NCBI GenBank assembly: GCA_900239685.1
Contig: OENT01000274.1
Location: forward strand, 1 to 64,000
From: Rotaria macrura
Taxonomy: Eukaryota > Rotifera > Eurotatoria > Philodinida > Philodinidae
DNA length: 64,000 nucleotides
Direction of reading: 5' to 3'
The notes beneath the pieces were generated by a model. That model was given only the letters and a program-made list of their open reading frames with translations, was not told the DNA's origin and made no database searches. A program made the position numbers and the translations under genes. Positions 12,626 to 25,335 of this stretch are shown here, piece after piece (position 1 is the stretch's first letter; every line of letters starts with the position of its first letter).

Positions 12626-13079
12626 AGGGGTGTTTGTCACAAGATTTTCTGCTGAGTAAAACTATCTATTTAAGGAAAAAAAGTTTACAATGACTAAATT
12701 CACATTAATATCTGATTTGATGATTTTTAGTTTTCGTTTCTTCATAAGATTAACGCATGACTCATTGCTGTAATCGGAGTCGCAAAAAGACGTTTTTACA
12801 AACTCGGAACAGATTTAGAAAACATTTTTTCCAAGATTTTTATGACTCCTTCTATTTGTTTATGAAAAGAACCAAATCAAGATCAACATAAACATACTAT
12901 TAGATTATTGAATTCTTAGAACTTTGTCGAAGTCCGAATAAAAACGCAATATGATCTTGAAAAATACTTCTTTTTATTATCATTGAAAATTTTCTCAACA
13001 TTGGTACTGAAATGTTGTTGAGCTATACAGGCTTTTAAATCTTGATCAGATCGTGACCCAAATTCAGCGAAAACGTGAA
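12626..13079. other. Intergenic, nothing recognised
   Basis: AT-rich spacer between two motif-dense blocks; no open frame or repeat recognised. Confidence 0.5.
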
Positions 13080-14175
13080 AGAACAGCTTCATTCATTCCT
13101 GCTAGGTACTTGACAGGACCCAGAAATGTTAAATTCTGAATAGTCTCTCAATACAAACCTAAAAAGATCTTAAAAAGATCCTTGTATTTTCTCATCAAGA
13201 ACCTATTCATACTTGTACTTTTTTTAAACATTCAAAATATCTTTCGTGAGCAGTTCTGTTCAAGATCCTGTTTGAAGCCGGGCAGGATTGTTCAGTTGAG
13301 GATTCTCCCTAATCTTATTTTATTGCTGGTAAGATCCTTCTCTGGCATAACATAATTCTTGACAGGATTCTCGTATCAGGATTCAGAGCCAATACTGACT
13401 CAAACTTGATGAATCTTGGCAAAATCGTCTTTGGAATTTTGTCAGGTTGCCGAATAGGTTCCGAAGTAAGTTCTCGTAAGATCCTGGAATATCTACACAG
13501 AAAAAAAATTGAGCAAGAACTAGAAGAAACCCTGGATAGCATCCAGAATCAAACCTGACAGGATCCTTGAGAATTATGATTCTGAAAGGTCCTTCAACGT
13601 TGTCTCATAAACTGGACATGGTTCAAGAAATTAAGCAGTACCTGGTAAGAATGTTTCCTAAATCCATATATTTTCTTATGAAGATCCTGATTAGTTTTGA
13701 GACTGTCTTGTAAGGTTCGAAGTCGCATATTCTTGAAAAGTTCTGAGCAAGTTCCTGGTTCAAGCTTTGCAGGATTCGTTAACGTTGTGTTCCGGTTGGT
13801 CTTGTTATTTTCTTGCCAAGATCCTCGTCTGGTATGGCTATCACTCCTGGCAGAGTCTTCATACGAAGATTTGACCCAGATCTTGACAAGAACCTGATAA
13901 AATCTTGCTAGAATCCTTTCTCATGATCTTGAGAGGATCCTTGATAGGACCTAGAGTAAATCCTGGTAGGATCCTATATTCTAAAGTCCGAAAAATATCG
14001 GTGAAGGAACTTGAAGTAATCTTGAAAAGGATCTTGTTTCACCCACAAAAATCCTGGAAAGAGGAATTACTAGGATTTGAGATAGGATCATGGACAAAAC
14101 TTGACAGAATCCTTGATATTCAGGACCCTGAAAGATCCTTCGAGGGTTTCTCAAGGAATCATAAGGATTGAGACT
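13080..14175. repeat. Degenerate AGGATC/GATCCT-dense block
   Basis: GATCCT, AGGATC and AGGATT/AATCCT variants recur every few tens of bases in both orientations across about 1.1 kb (for example near 13263, 13335, 13480, 13558, 13684, 13819, 13936, 13971 and 14101). Spacing is irregular, so this is not a clean satellite. Open frames on both strands here (13315-13542 minus; 13697-13897 and 13905-14171 plus) have no domain and are judged by-products of the repeated motif. Confidence 0.55.
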
Positions 14176-15394
14176 TGGGAAAGAGTTGTTTATCAACTGA
14201 TATATGTATGTCGAATAGATGTAACGAAGATCGTATAATACGCCTTACGATGTAACGACCTGTAGTGCTTGAGAGTACCCTAGAAAACTACTCATGTGCT
14301 TTTTATTTTGTATGCACCCTTTATCTAGTTCTATCAATCGAGATCAGTTAGTTTGCTATTCGTTAAGTCTCCTAATTGCTTCCCGTATCTTCATCAAGAT
14401 GCATTTGGAAAATCTAAAACCTTTTTCACATATTTTTCTCACTTTCCTTCTTATTCGCATGTATTTTTTTCTCTTGTATATGCTGTTAGAATTCGAATTT
14501 TCGTTACAAGTGGTCAACTCAGCAATGAGTAGATTTATATCAATCAAATAATATTAGAATCTATTAGTAGTAACTAATAAACTAGGATTCATTATCAACT
14601 TGCAACGATCTGCTTGTACAAATACGTCATACGAGCGTTTTATATTGATACTTGGTATGCTGTTCCACAGTCGAGTGTATGGCACGATCTTTCAATAATT
14701 ACATAAACTTTCAACAGAAACAAGAAATTCTGTATAAAAGAAGTTGGAAAGATCGAAGCATACTCTGGTCTTGATCGTTACGATACATCATACATCTTGT
14801 ACAATTGTTGGCAAATGTTGTACATGATTGATAAGGCACATAGAAGAATTAAAGCAAAAAGACACAATTTCGGTTGCTTCATTAGATATATATGCTGATC
14901 TCACTAAATGAAAAGACTTCTTATTGCTCCTTTCTCTGTCTTAATAAGGAATCTAACAGAGTCACTTACGTTACTTTTAAAAATACTTATTAGTAGTGCT
15001 CTACTACTGTGATTGTGACTATTCTGCATATTTCTCTTTACTAGCTTACTCGATATTACTGAATAATGTAGAACATATTGAGGTATAGTTTGAAACGAAA
15101 TCTTATACGTACGAAGACGCTCTTGAGAATTATATTCTTGAAGGAGAAGTATTTCATCGCAGCGAATATGTTTACTGAGGTCATAATGCACTCTATTGTT
15201 ATCAAAATCGCTGATAAATCTCTTATAGTAAACAACGATTCTACAATATATACTGTTTTCGTTCGTATAGAGCAGCTAGCTCAGTAAAACCCGAGAAGTG
15301 ATTCGATCTTTAACGAGATGTCCCCATTCATTCGAAGAAAAAACTGAAAACATCAAACTACAGAATATGTTATCATAATTTACTGATAATGACT
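14176..15394. other. Intergenic, nothing recognised
   Basis: AT-rich with short two-strand open frames lacking motifs (for example 14294-14551 and 14904-15191). Confidence 0.5.
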
Positions 15395-15397
15395 GTC

Positions 15398-15472
15398 ATC
15401 AGAGGGTGTGCGTGTGCGTGAGGATATGAGTGTGGGTGTGGGCCAGCGTGAGGGTGAGGGTATGGGTGATTT
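15398..15472. repeat. GT/GGGTG-rich simple repeat
   Basis: About 70 bp of GTGCGTG, GAGTGTGGGTGTGGG and GAGGGTGAGGGTATGGGTG, markedly G/T-rich on the plus strand in an AT-rich surrounding. It contains two adjacent TGTGGG units. Confidence 0.7.
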
Positions 15473-15532
15473 TATCTCTCCCCACATTCACCTATACCTA
15501 ATATATCCTATATCTCCCTCGTCGGTATTTAA

Positions 15533-15554
15533 TTGAGTTTCTGCAGAAACTCAA
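15533..15554. repeat. Perfect 22-bp palindrome
   Basis: The arm TTGAGTTTCTG is followed directly by its exact reverse complement with no spacer. It may be a dyad protein-binding site or a chance palindrome. Confidence 0.6.
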
Positions 15555-17783
15555 ATAAAACATGACACCCGAATAGTACTAGTGCCGACAATAAAATTGT
15601 CCATTCTTCTATCAGACGATCTCTGATCGAATGTTCTATAAAATAATACATAGAACGAAGAACACCAAAAAATGTCCAACAAAGTTCTTTGACTGAATTT
15701 AATAGAACTCAAGTAGCTAATTCTATTGGAGCAAATCAAACTTCACAGAACGCTCAAACGACCTGCAGTGCATATCCTTCGGGTAGCTTATTTCGACGTG
15801 GAGACAACAGTATTAATCAATTTCAATGATATTTTATTATATCGAATGCTTGAATTGAATTTGCAAGTTGAATTTTAAATATCATCTTTTCATCAACATT
15901 AACATGCAATTGGGTTGGGTTTTAGTGTTGCATGGAAAAAACTCCATGTTCGCTTTTCAAAACAAATTGTACTTCACAATTAGACACGTTGAAAAAAGCT
16001 ACACTCAATAAAAGCCTTAGGTTCTTTGTAATCAATGTATTCAAGCAGTATAGTGCACTTCAATCTACATTATTGGTTCTTTTTTCGAACAGGATTACTT
16101 ACAAGTGATACTGATAACAAATCTCCTTTATTTTTATGGTCACTGTCTTTTGTTTCTTGCCATACATTTTGATTTATATTCGTCAAAATTTCATGCGACG
16201 CATCATAAAAATCATCTTTTATTTCCATTTCGTTTTATGCCTTGCATCCACGACTGATGAACTCTAAGTTCTAACAATAAGTGAGAGAAAAGAAAGAACA
16301 AACTGAATTAGAAAATTTCTGAAGGTAGATCATTGCAAAAAAATATTTACATCTTCTACTTGTAACTTAAGTGTCTCTCGATTTAAGAATCTGTCATTCT
16401 TTTGAAATCTTCCAAAATAGCGTATTTGATAAACCATACATAAGAGTATTCTAAAATAGCAGTTAGTTTAGCAGATGAAGAAATAGATATGTTAAAAAGA
16501 CCAAGTGTAAAAATGGCATTGATTAATTGCACAAGTTTTATCAGCTAGGTTAAGCTAAATACCATTCGATGTAAATTTGATTCATCGATAGAAACTATAA
16601 GGCGACAATTAAACTTTATTAGTGTATTTGACAATGATTGTCAAATACAGTAATATTTTTGAAATTAATACATCAATAGAATAGACGAAAAGAAAAACAA
16701 CTCGATTTAGTACTTCAACTGATCAAGTATAATCATTGTATTGAGCACTGTCTTCGTTCTCGAAACCCTCTTCTGTCAGGAAATCTATGTGAACCATTAT
16801 ATAATACTTATGCTATTCTATATCATTTATTCAAGTTGTATTGTAACAAGAAATTTTGAGTGAACCACAAAATATTTGTCATGGAAATTAGTATCATAGA
16901 TGAAATATAATTAGCATATGAAAGAAAAAATTGAACCCATATTTGTATGCCGGCTATATTTCGAATTTTTATCAAATATTAGCTGCATTCCATAGTTCAT
17001 CGAAGTGTTCATAACTTCCAGAAAAGATGTTATTAAGTAAAGTATAACAGACTATAGTGCATTTACGATGAAATGATTAATAATTAAAAATAATCGACAC
17101 ATATTGATGTGGTTTTAATCTATGGTTATGACCAGATATGAATGACAATAAGATGTACCTGTCGAATACATGATGTGTGACATGATTTTATGCGAATTAG
17201 ATTTACTTCAGTTTTCAGAGAATGTCATAGTTTTTGTGAAATGTACATGTCAAAAATGACTTAAAATGAACCAAAGATTAATTTTGTGCGCTGTAGAAAT
17301 TTTCGCTGAAATGTTTGATTTTGGTGTCACTTGGATAGCACAATCCCATGATTAGAGCATGCATGTAGCGAAAATAATTAAAAGAGACCTGTCTAAAGAA
17401 AAATAGTTTTTGTTCCACTAAATTGGAAGTTGTAAGACACAGTCTGAAACGAAGTCATTACCATCGTTATAAGGAAAAAACTATTTAAAAGTTTCAAACA
17501 ATTTATTTATTTCGTAGAAGAAAAATGTCACTAGATAAAAGAAATACTCTTAGACCCCCCCCCCTTTTTTTTTCAATTCGTTTTTTGATTACTTTATTTA
17601 TCGCTTTGTAAAGATCAATAAGCTTCACGATGATGATAAGAACAATTATATATAACATTACAGATTAATCTGTCAGTATATCAAGTAACATAACTGTAAA
17701 TCTTTACAGGATATTAGAAAAGACACGACAAAAATCGTTAAACACGCTTTGCCATTCATTGAGAAATTTAAATTCAAGTTACA
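15555..17783. other. Mostly unannotated; one possible minus-strand exon at 16228-16104
   Basis: No convincing gene. On the minus strand an ATG near 16228 opens a frame of about 41 codons starting MEIKDDFYDASHEIL and ending at a good donor (GTAAGTAATC) near 16103. The residue mix is soluble and acidic, more gene-like than its surroundings. I could not find a following exon in 15555-16100 and recognise no family, so it may be a relic. An unusual C9T9-type homopolymer pair sits near 17555-17572. Confidence 0.3.
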
Positions 17784-20429
17784 ATGGTATTCCAGTGTAC
17801 GAAGGTAACAAATTTGAACATTTTCTCCTATCCGTTCCTCTCCTAATGTTCATTCTAGATTTTTTCGTTCGCTGGTTTTTTCTTTGCTGGTGCCATTATT
17901 GTGTTAATACCCTGCGTTGTGGTCATCTCTAAACGATCTAGCACATGCTCTGTCGAAACGACGTCAACAGTGATGTCGTCTTCAGAGACGCCATCTTCGA
18001 TGACGCCATCTTCTACTACCACGGCTTCGATGACAGCATCTTCCACTATCACAGCGTCGATGACAACAACTTCGATGACCACAGGTTCGATGACAACATC
18101 TTCGACGACTACAGGTTCGATGACGACGACTCCATTGACGCCACCTCTTACAACAGACTCTACCGTGACAACAATGACCACAACATCTACAACAGTATGG
18201 AACGCCAGTGATTATCAGTCAAATAGTCAATATTATCAGTCACTGACATCTTCACACAACTTCGATCAGTCCGATAATCTCCGCTTAGATCGTCTCTCTT
18301 CGCCTGTATTCCATCCTACTGATGGGAAAAGTATAATCTATTCAAGACGGCAGTATCATATGCCTGATCTACGTGGATCAGCGACAACATTGCATTGGCT
18401 CAATTTAGAAACTAACGAAACTGTTCAGTTGACGAGACCAATCTGGGGTAAACATGATCAACAAGTAAGAAATGAAGTACTGGAAATTTTCATTTGTATT
18501 GATTGTTCCTTTAGTTCTTTTGGATAAATGATGTCGCAATTATATTTTTGTCCAATCGAGCATCAACAGGCCTCAATCAAATTTTTCAACTTACCCTCCC
18601 TGTTAATTTATCAAACACGACTTCTTTCATCAATCCAATTCAAATCACAAATTATTCACTCGATATTGATAACCTTTTAGTTACCCGACAAGCAAAACGC
18701 TTGGCATTTAGCTGCCAAGTCTATCCTAATTTAACGATCGAAGAAACAGCTGCTCGAATAGAGGCTGTGAAAACTAGTGGACGTTCGATTTATCAATTCG
18801 ATAAGTTATTCATTCGCCATTGGGATGAATATATGACAGGTCCACGTCATCATCCATTTCTTGTTGACATTGAACAACAAACCAATGGAACATTCAAACT
18901 TTCATCAGATCCAATTGATCTGCTCTTCAATATAGATAGTGATTCGCCTACACGACCGTTTGGCGATGCTAAAGCACAATGGTCGTTTAGTTCGAGTGGT
19001 AATTCATTTGCATATACTCGCCAGTATGATGAGACGAGTGAAGTCGCTTGGACAACTAATTTGGATGTGTTCACAGTTGATTTAAGTCAACCAGTTTTGT
19101 TGAGTGTGTGCATCACATGCAGCAATTTGGCAACCGATACCGATCCATCTTATTCGCCAACAGATGATAATGTATTGATCTATCGATCGCATGTTGTTCC
19201 TGGATATGAGTCCGATCAATTCAAAGTGAAAGTGTACAATAGTGAGTCATATTATCTTCATCTTGATTTCTATTGAATTCTTTTTCCATTGCATTCTAGA
19301 AACGACGAATACCATAACTACTCTTCTTGACGATTGGGATAGAAGTATTCAAGTGGTAACATGGTCTGCGAATGGTCAATCTCTTTATCTTGAAATCGGC
19401 GAAGAAGCTCGTAATGTTATCTATCATTTACCGGACCTATGGGGAATCCAACCGCCTATTTCTCTAATTAGCAATGGTACTTCACATAATATCAATGTTC
19501 ATCCTTACAGCAACGAAATAATGTTAGTCTTCACTCATGAAAGTATTCTAGAGCCTCCCAATATTTATTTATATTCACCTGATGGTTCGATTCGACCCCT
19601 CACTGATCATAATCAAGTTCTATTAAATAAGGTGAAGAAGAGTACCACAGCAGAGCATTTTTCGTTTACGGGTTCTCGAGGGGACACAGTTTGGGGATGG
19701 CACGTACCACCGGCGAATGGCACAAGCAATCGAGCTCCTCTAGCTTTTCTTATTCATGGTGGTCCACAGAGTAGTTGGTACGATGCTTGGAGTTACCGAT
19801 GGAATTTTCAGTCGTTTTCTTCTCAAGGTTATGCTGTTATTGCTATCAATTTTCATGGTTCGGACTCGTACGGACAGAACTTTACAAACAGTATTACAGG
19901 CGAATATGGTTCTCTGCCTTACGAGGATCTCCAGTTGGGACTTACATATGCTCTAAACACTTTCAGCTACATCGATCCAAATCGAACCGCAGCATTGGGT
20001 GCTAGTTATGGTGGTTACATGATTAATTGGATTGCGGGAAAGCCAGAAATGAGCAGTCGTTTTAAAACCCTCATCTCCCATAATGGTCTGTTTGACATGA
20101 GAACAATGGCTTATTCAACAGAAGAGTTGTTTTTCACTGAACATGATGCAGGTGGTTACCCTTACTATGAAGATCCTAGTGCTCATGAACGCTTTAATCC
20201 AGTCAATCACGTTGCCAATTGGACAACGCCAATGTTAATAATTGTCGGTGCACGTGACTACCGTGTGCCAGAAACACAAGGCATCAGCACGTTCACAGCG
20301 TTACAACGGAAAAATATCGAAAGCCGATTGTTTTATTTTCCCACTGAAAACCATTGGGTACTAAACCCTGAGCACTCGATTTTTTGGTATGAGCAAGTGC
20401 TTGGTTGGATGCGCAAATGGACTGGCTAA
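17784..20429 (+). CDS. S9 (prolyl oligopeptidase clan) serine peptidase, DPP5-like, type II membrane anchored
   Basis: Predicted aminodipeptidase that removes N-terminal dipeptides. Four exons: 17784-17804, 17859-18464, 18515-19241, 19300-20429; the frame closes at 827 residues. The first exon (MVFQCTK) is short and inferred from a good donor and phase. It joins directly to a hydrophobic stretch at residues 8-29 (IFSFAGFFFAGAIIVLIP), a likely signal anchor. Residues about 36-118 are a Thr/Ser/Met-rich tandem stretch resembling a mucin stalk. A WD/Kelch-like propeller (LDRLSSPVFHPTDG, WSFSSSG, YSPTDD, TWSANGQSLY) precedes a C-terminal alpha/beta hydrolase. Visible catalytic residues are Ser687 in GASYGGY, Asp771 in GARDYRVP and His803 in ENHWV; HGGPQSSW supplies the oxyanion loop. 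The GASYGGYMINW block resembles fungal and bacterial DPP5 more than animal DPP4 or APEH. Numerous NxS/T sites fit an extracellular domain. AATAAA lies at about 20637. Confidence 0.85.
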
Positions 20430-21439
20430 ACATTTGCTACAATTTTCCCAATTATCTATGTAGTAGGATCTTTATTGAAACTCTTTTGAAATCAATACTG
20501 AACTTTCTCATCGATAGACAAAGAATTATGAGGGTTGATTAGGACGCAAATTCTTGTTGTCAAATTAATGCACTATATTCTGTTCGACGTTATTTTTTTT
20601 CTTCGATATTACGAATTGAAACTTCTTGAATTTCCGAATAAACGACTTCTTACTCATTTCAAATCCTTATGGCATTCAAATGAGTTGACGTTATGAGTGT
20701 GCGTGTACGCAAGGGTGGGAGTGTAAATGTAACTTTCGGGTTGCTCATGAAAAGTAGAGCTGCATGGTTATTTCTTCGGCATCCACGCTGGCCAACTCCA
20801 ACGAAGTTTGGAAGAAAATCTTTTTTCTAATTTTATTATTTCCAAAATTCTTTTATCATTCATCGAGTGAAACTCTTCAGTACCATGCAGATATGGATGA
20901 TACGTATATTGTTAGATGATAATCAGAAACTTTTGCAGCAGAGTAAAGGCAAGATATTTTTCTCATCTCGTTAAAATTTTAACTGATAAAATACAGATGT
21001 AAATTTGAAGGCTTCAGTGTATTCATAAAATTGAATTCCTATGTTGCTACGCTTTGATGGGAATGAGACTAGTGCACAAATGTGAAAGTACCCACATACA
21101 CAGATTCGTGCTAGTAATACAATACCAATAAAAAAATCAATAATTCCACAACTGAAAATTCGAACTAGTGAAAATGAACTCGACAAGTCTTAACTTCATG
21201 TCGATTGCTTGAATGTCGATTGGACAGCTTCATGAATGCCAGTGCACTTGACTGATGATATACAAAATGTCGCACAAAATCTTCAATTGTTTCTGATTTT
21301 CTCGATTCGATTGTTTGGTGTTCTGTTATTTATAGCTATCAAGCGAATACCTGTGTCTTGTTGAAAGCTTTTTTAAAAGAAACTAATCACACAAAGATTG
21401 ATGACCTTCGACAAGGTATCCCTTTAAAAATAAGATTTT
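20430..21439. other. Peptidase 3' flank, nothing else recognised
   Basis: Contains a likely poly(A) signal (AATAAA near 20637) and a short GT-rich patch near 20695-20730. No gene recognised. Confidence 0.5.
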
Positions 21440-24400
21440 TTCATACTAGGATAGCCATTTGTATGCTCCAAAACATTCATTCAAGCTCAGTATCTTATAG
21501 CTGTTTCCCATGATTTATATCACAATCCAATCCTTTTTGTTTATGAACTGGCACAAAATAGTGACGACCCATACGATAGTTTCAGTCCTACAACTAGTTC
21601 CATAGTACGTATTCCAGTCATTGATCAAACCTATCCATTTGTGTCTAACTATGAAAAGCTATTCATGGAACATGGCATATGTGATATCTATTTTGTATTC
21701 AATGCAAAACTGAAATACATGGTCGTGAGAAAACCTGATACAAATGATTAGACGCCAAATTAAAATTTGGTTAATTCGATTATGTACTTGTGGCATCGTG
21801 TGGCACTATTATTTTCGGTTCAAGCCGAAAGGTAAAGAGTTTAAATGGGGAACAGAGTGGATACAAAACCAAACTATTTGAGAAACTTTAAGCCAACAAA
21901 AATGTGAGTATACATGACAGCTCCATCTACTAGTGACGCATATTAGACAAATTCCAAAATCCATTCGACAATGGTTGTTCTCACAGCCAGAAGTAATGAC
22001 AACTATTATACGACAAAAACGTGTCTCTGAGATGTAAGCAGCTATCGAAACTTCGACTCACCAACCTCATCTATTGATGTTTCTAAGACACAGAAGAAGT
22101 TCGATTTTTCTAGATATCCTTTAGCAGAGACTGTTACATACACATACATACACTGAAAAGTGGTTCAATCGAGATTTTTTATGATGAAAATAAGGCAACA
22201 TTTCATTGACTATTATATTCATACAGATCAAATATTTCTCACAAGCAATACTTGAAGCCTATCGATTACCATTGAAGATACACTAAGAAAAAATTGTTGC
22301 AATGATACTTGCAACTAGAATTGATACAAACGATGAAATTATTCCAGTACGAAGGAGTGATAGTGTACTGTTTCTATATTTCTAATCGAGATCTCAATTT
22401 TCAAGTTATAAATTCTTGTTGTTAGGAAATTTCTTAGTAGATGTTAGTAAAAAAACACATTCATAATTATCTGACCATGGTATCAGTGATTTTTCTCTAG
22501 CATTCCAAACAAGAGTTTAAATGAATATGAGAATTAACAAAACAAAACTCGAGTGGAGGAATAAAGCATATGATTTATTGTGAAAAAAGATTTCTGTGAC
22601 AGATATGCTCGCTACAAGATATAATCAAAGCTATGCCAGTAGAATTAAACAATTTTCCATTTTTGCTCAACATTAGGGGGGAAATCGCTTTCAATCATCG
22701 AAACCATTGTTGATATAATAATGCTTTTTATTGAGAGTGCATTGGTCATGAATTTGTTTTGAGATTTGATATTGTATGCATGTTCATCAAAATTCAGATT
22801 AGCACATAATTTATTAGTTACGAACAATCATCATCTTCGAAATCTTAATATTACAGTTTACTTGGGAGCGAGGAAGTGAGATGTTGCTAAGTCATGATTT
22901 CTCAAAACGGTTCTCTCCTGAAAAAGATACGATGCTTAGTCACTATCTACGTATACGATTAGCGAAATTCAATACAAAGTCAAAAGCATCGTATAGAAAC
23001 TACCATTCATTATGGTAGAATCTGTATATTTTCGACAAATATTAGAAATTAAATTTTTCAGCACTTTTCAGCAATGCTAAATGGCTTATGTTGGATGATA
23101 TTAATGCTTATACGCATTGAGGCCTAAAAAATCGCTATAGGAATCTCAACATCGAATAAAACAATGATTTCGAGAGTTTTGTATAAATGAGAAAACTGGC
23201 ATGATTTTTATTGAGTAGTATATCATTGCCAATGTTCATAGCCACATAAGCTCAACAAACTCTATCGTTACAATCAAAAGTTTATTCATTCATTTTCAAC
23301 ATGACTTACTGGCTACGCAACATTCTCAGGAACTGAGGAAATTGAAATTAGTAACCGTCAATGAATACCTCGTGCTCGCCTATAAATTATACCTTTCTAA
23401 TGATTAATCGCCTCGTCTAGAATTAGATTTTTTCAATTCGGACTTTGAACTATTTGTATTTCCCTCCTGGCATTTGAAAATGATTGAAGAAACATCAGTT
23501 CCTCAGTTGAAATATTTCTTCCAGTTTCTTAGATTTCATAAAGACATATGTTTGACGATGATTGGCGACAACTGATATAATGAATTTGTGCCGATCTACA
23601 TGTGTACGCATACCATGAATCGTCCTAAGTTGCTCAGTCTTCGATTTCAAAAACCATTCAGCTATTCCGATTGTTGAACTTGTATAAATAGATAAAATCA
23701 TGAATTTACTATTCTCTTTCGGAACCAACTTAGAAGTTCGATCAATATCAATTTTTTTAACGAGTCCAAAACAATTTTTTGTTTGGCGCTGATTGTCACT
23801 CCACAATTTAACTCAATAATGTCTTCGTATACGTTGCTGTATTCCAACAGCAAAAAGCCTTTCAGTGCGTAGTACAGAAGTCTTATCTAGTCACCATTAC
23901 TGGTAAATATTTCTCTATTTTCTTTAGTGATATACGGAACGTTGTTTATGATCGATGGCAAAACTGTTTTGGATTTAAAACATAACAAGCTAGGACTGAT
24001 TTATTTTTAGTCACGGATCTTATTTATCGTCGATGAAAGATTATATTGCTCGATGACGTCGGTGAACGGCGTATTCAACTCATGTATACAACTTCAATTG
24101 ATCTCATAAAAGGAATCGACTCAACAAGTCGTAGTGAACACAGAACCAGTGAACCTCTTCATCTTGTCAGTAACTAAGAAAATCGATTTATTATAAAGCA
24201 TCTATCATTATCAAACGATGTAGACATTCGAATTTCATGCTCATTACATCTAAAATTACTAAACACTCAGCCATATCTACTTGAATTAATTGAATTTCAG
24301 AAGATTAACAATCATTGTATTGATTAAAATTTGGAGATGTATTTAAATTAGACTCACGACAAATGTTAACATCTGATTGAATGCGTCAGACATTGGTGAG

Positions 24401-25335
24401 GTGTGTATTAAATTGAGTAGTCCCCTACAGAAACACTTGTTTGATGGTTTGTTCATTGTGGATAGAACGTGTGAAAGATTTGCATTCATGATTGATCGTG
24501 ATTATGCCAACTTATTTTCTAATCTTAGCATTACTTCCAGTGCTTGCACTGCTGACTTATTACATTCTGAACTAGAAGCACAGTAATAGAAATGATTTCT
24601 TTACGTATATTATTTTACACATTTAGAAAAAGCAACAAATATTCTTCGTGAATTGTATGATAAAACCACGCGGTCAACTTTTGAGTAATTATTTTCAAAG
24701 ATTCAATGGCCGAAAAATGTTATCCACATGATACGAACGATTGCGAAGAATTATACGCGATTCTATTGTTTCTCTCAAATATCTTTACAACGTTATAATG
24801 AAAATCTTTCCTCAGCTGATTTGATCGAACATTACTGAAATTAACCTATTTGTCCAGTGGCAATATTTTTCAGTTTCAATTTCAATCTACGTGCTCTTCT
24901 CAACGTTGAAAATCTTCGATTGGCAAGTCAGTTTGGTTAATATGGCATATTGTGACACCCAATTTGATGGTACGCGAGATATTGTCCACAAAGTAGAGTA
25001 TCTATATGTTTATACTGATTCGCACGCTGATCGAGACACATAATGTTCGCAATATGAAGCTGCTATTGAATCACAATTTAGATTTCAATCAATTAACTGA
25101 AAAAGATATAACATTAATTAGTTTTTCAAGATGAAAATGCTTCGAATAGTTTGCAATTATTGGTAAAGAGATTCAAGTATTTAACTAGAATCTGTTCACA
25201 TCTTTCCACAGGTTGTAGTCCGCGCATTAAAGTGCGCAGAACACTCTGATTTCAATTTAGAAAAAATGATCTTCTACACCAACAGCAGCTTAAAGTCTGT
25301 TGATGATAATAAATTACGTATTCAAATCGTTTAAA
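21440..25335 (+). pseudogene. Decayed plus-strand coding remnants, family unknown
   Basis: Several stretches read as plausible protein but are separated by stops and frame changes. About 21445-21751 gives a roughly 100-residue frame containing FIQAQYLIAVSHDLYHNPI and ending KPDTND. About 21752-21884 continues with RQIKIWLIRLCTCGIVWHYY. Near 21955 there is IPKSIRQWLFSQPEVMTTII; near 22863 WERGSEMLLSHDFSKRFSPE; 24377-24586 has an ATG-started 69-residue frame (HLFDGLFIVDRTCERFAFMI); near 24724 IRTIAKNYTRFYCFSQISLQ; near 24880 two overlapping frames; near 25211 VVVRALKCAEHSDFNLEKMI. Composition is protein-like in contrast to the flanks. All lie on one strand in the same direction, as expected for one large gene broken by frameshifts and stops. 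Some breaks could instead be introns. I do not recognise the family. Confidence 0.5.

Noticed and set aside
17855..18181. 108-codon minus-strand frame (Val/Ile/Asp repeats)
   Set aside because: Antisense shadow of the Ser/Thr repeat of the peptidase.
23495..23806. 103-codon minus-strand frame
   Set aside because: Lies inside the decayed plus-strand region; no motif or splice partner found, so not called as a gene.
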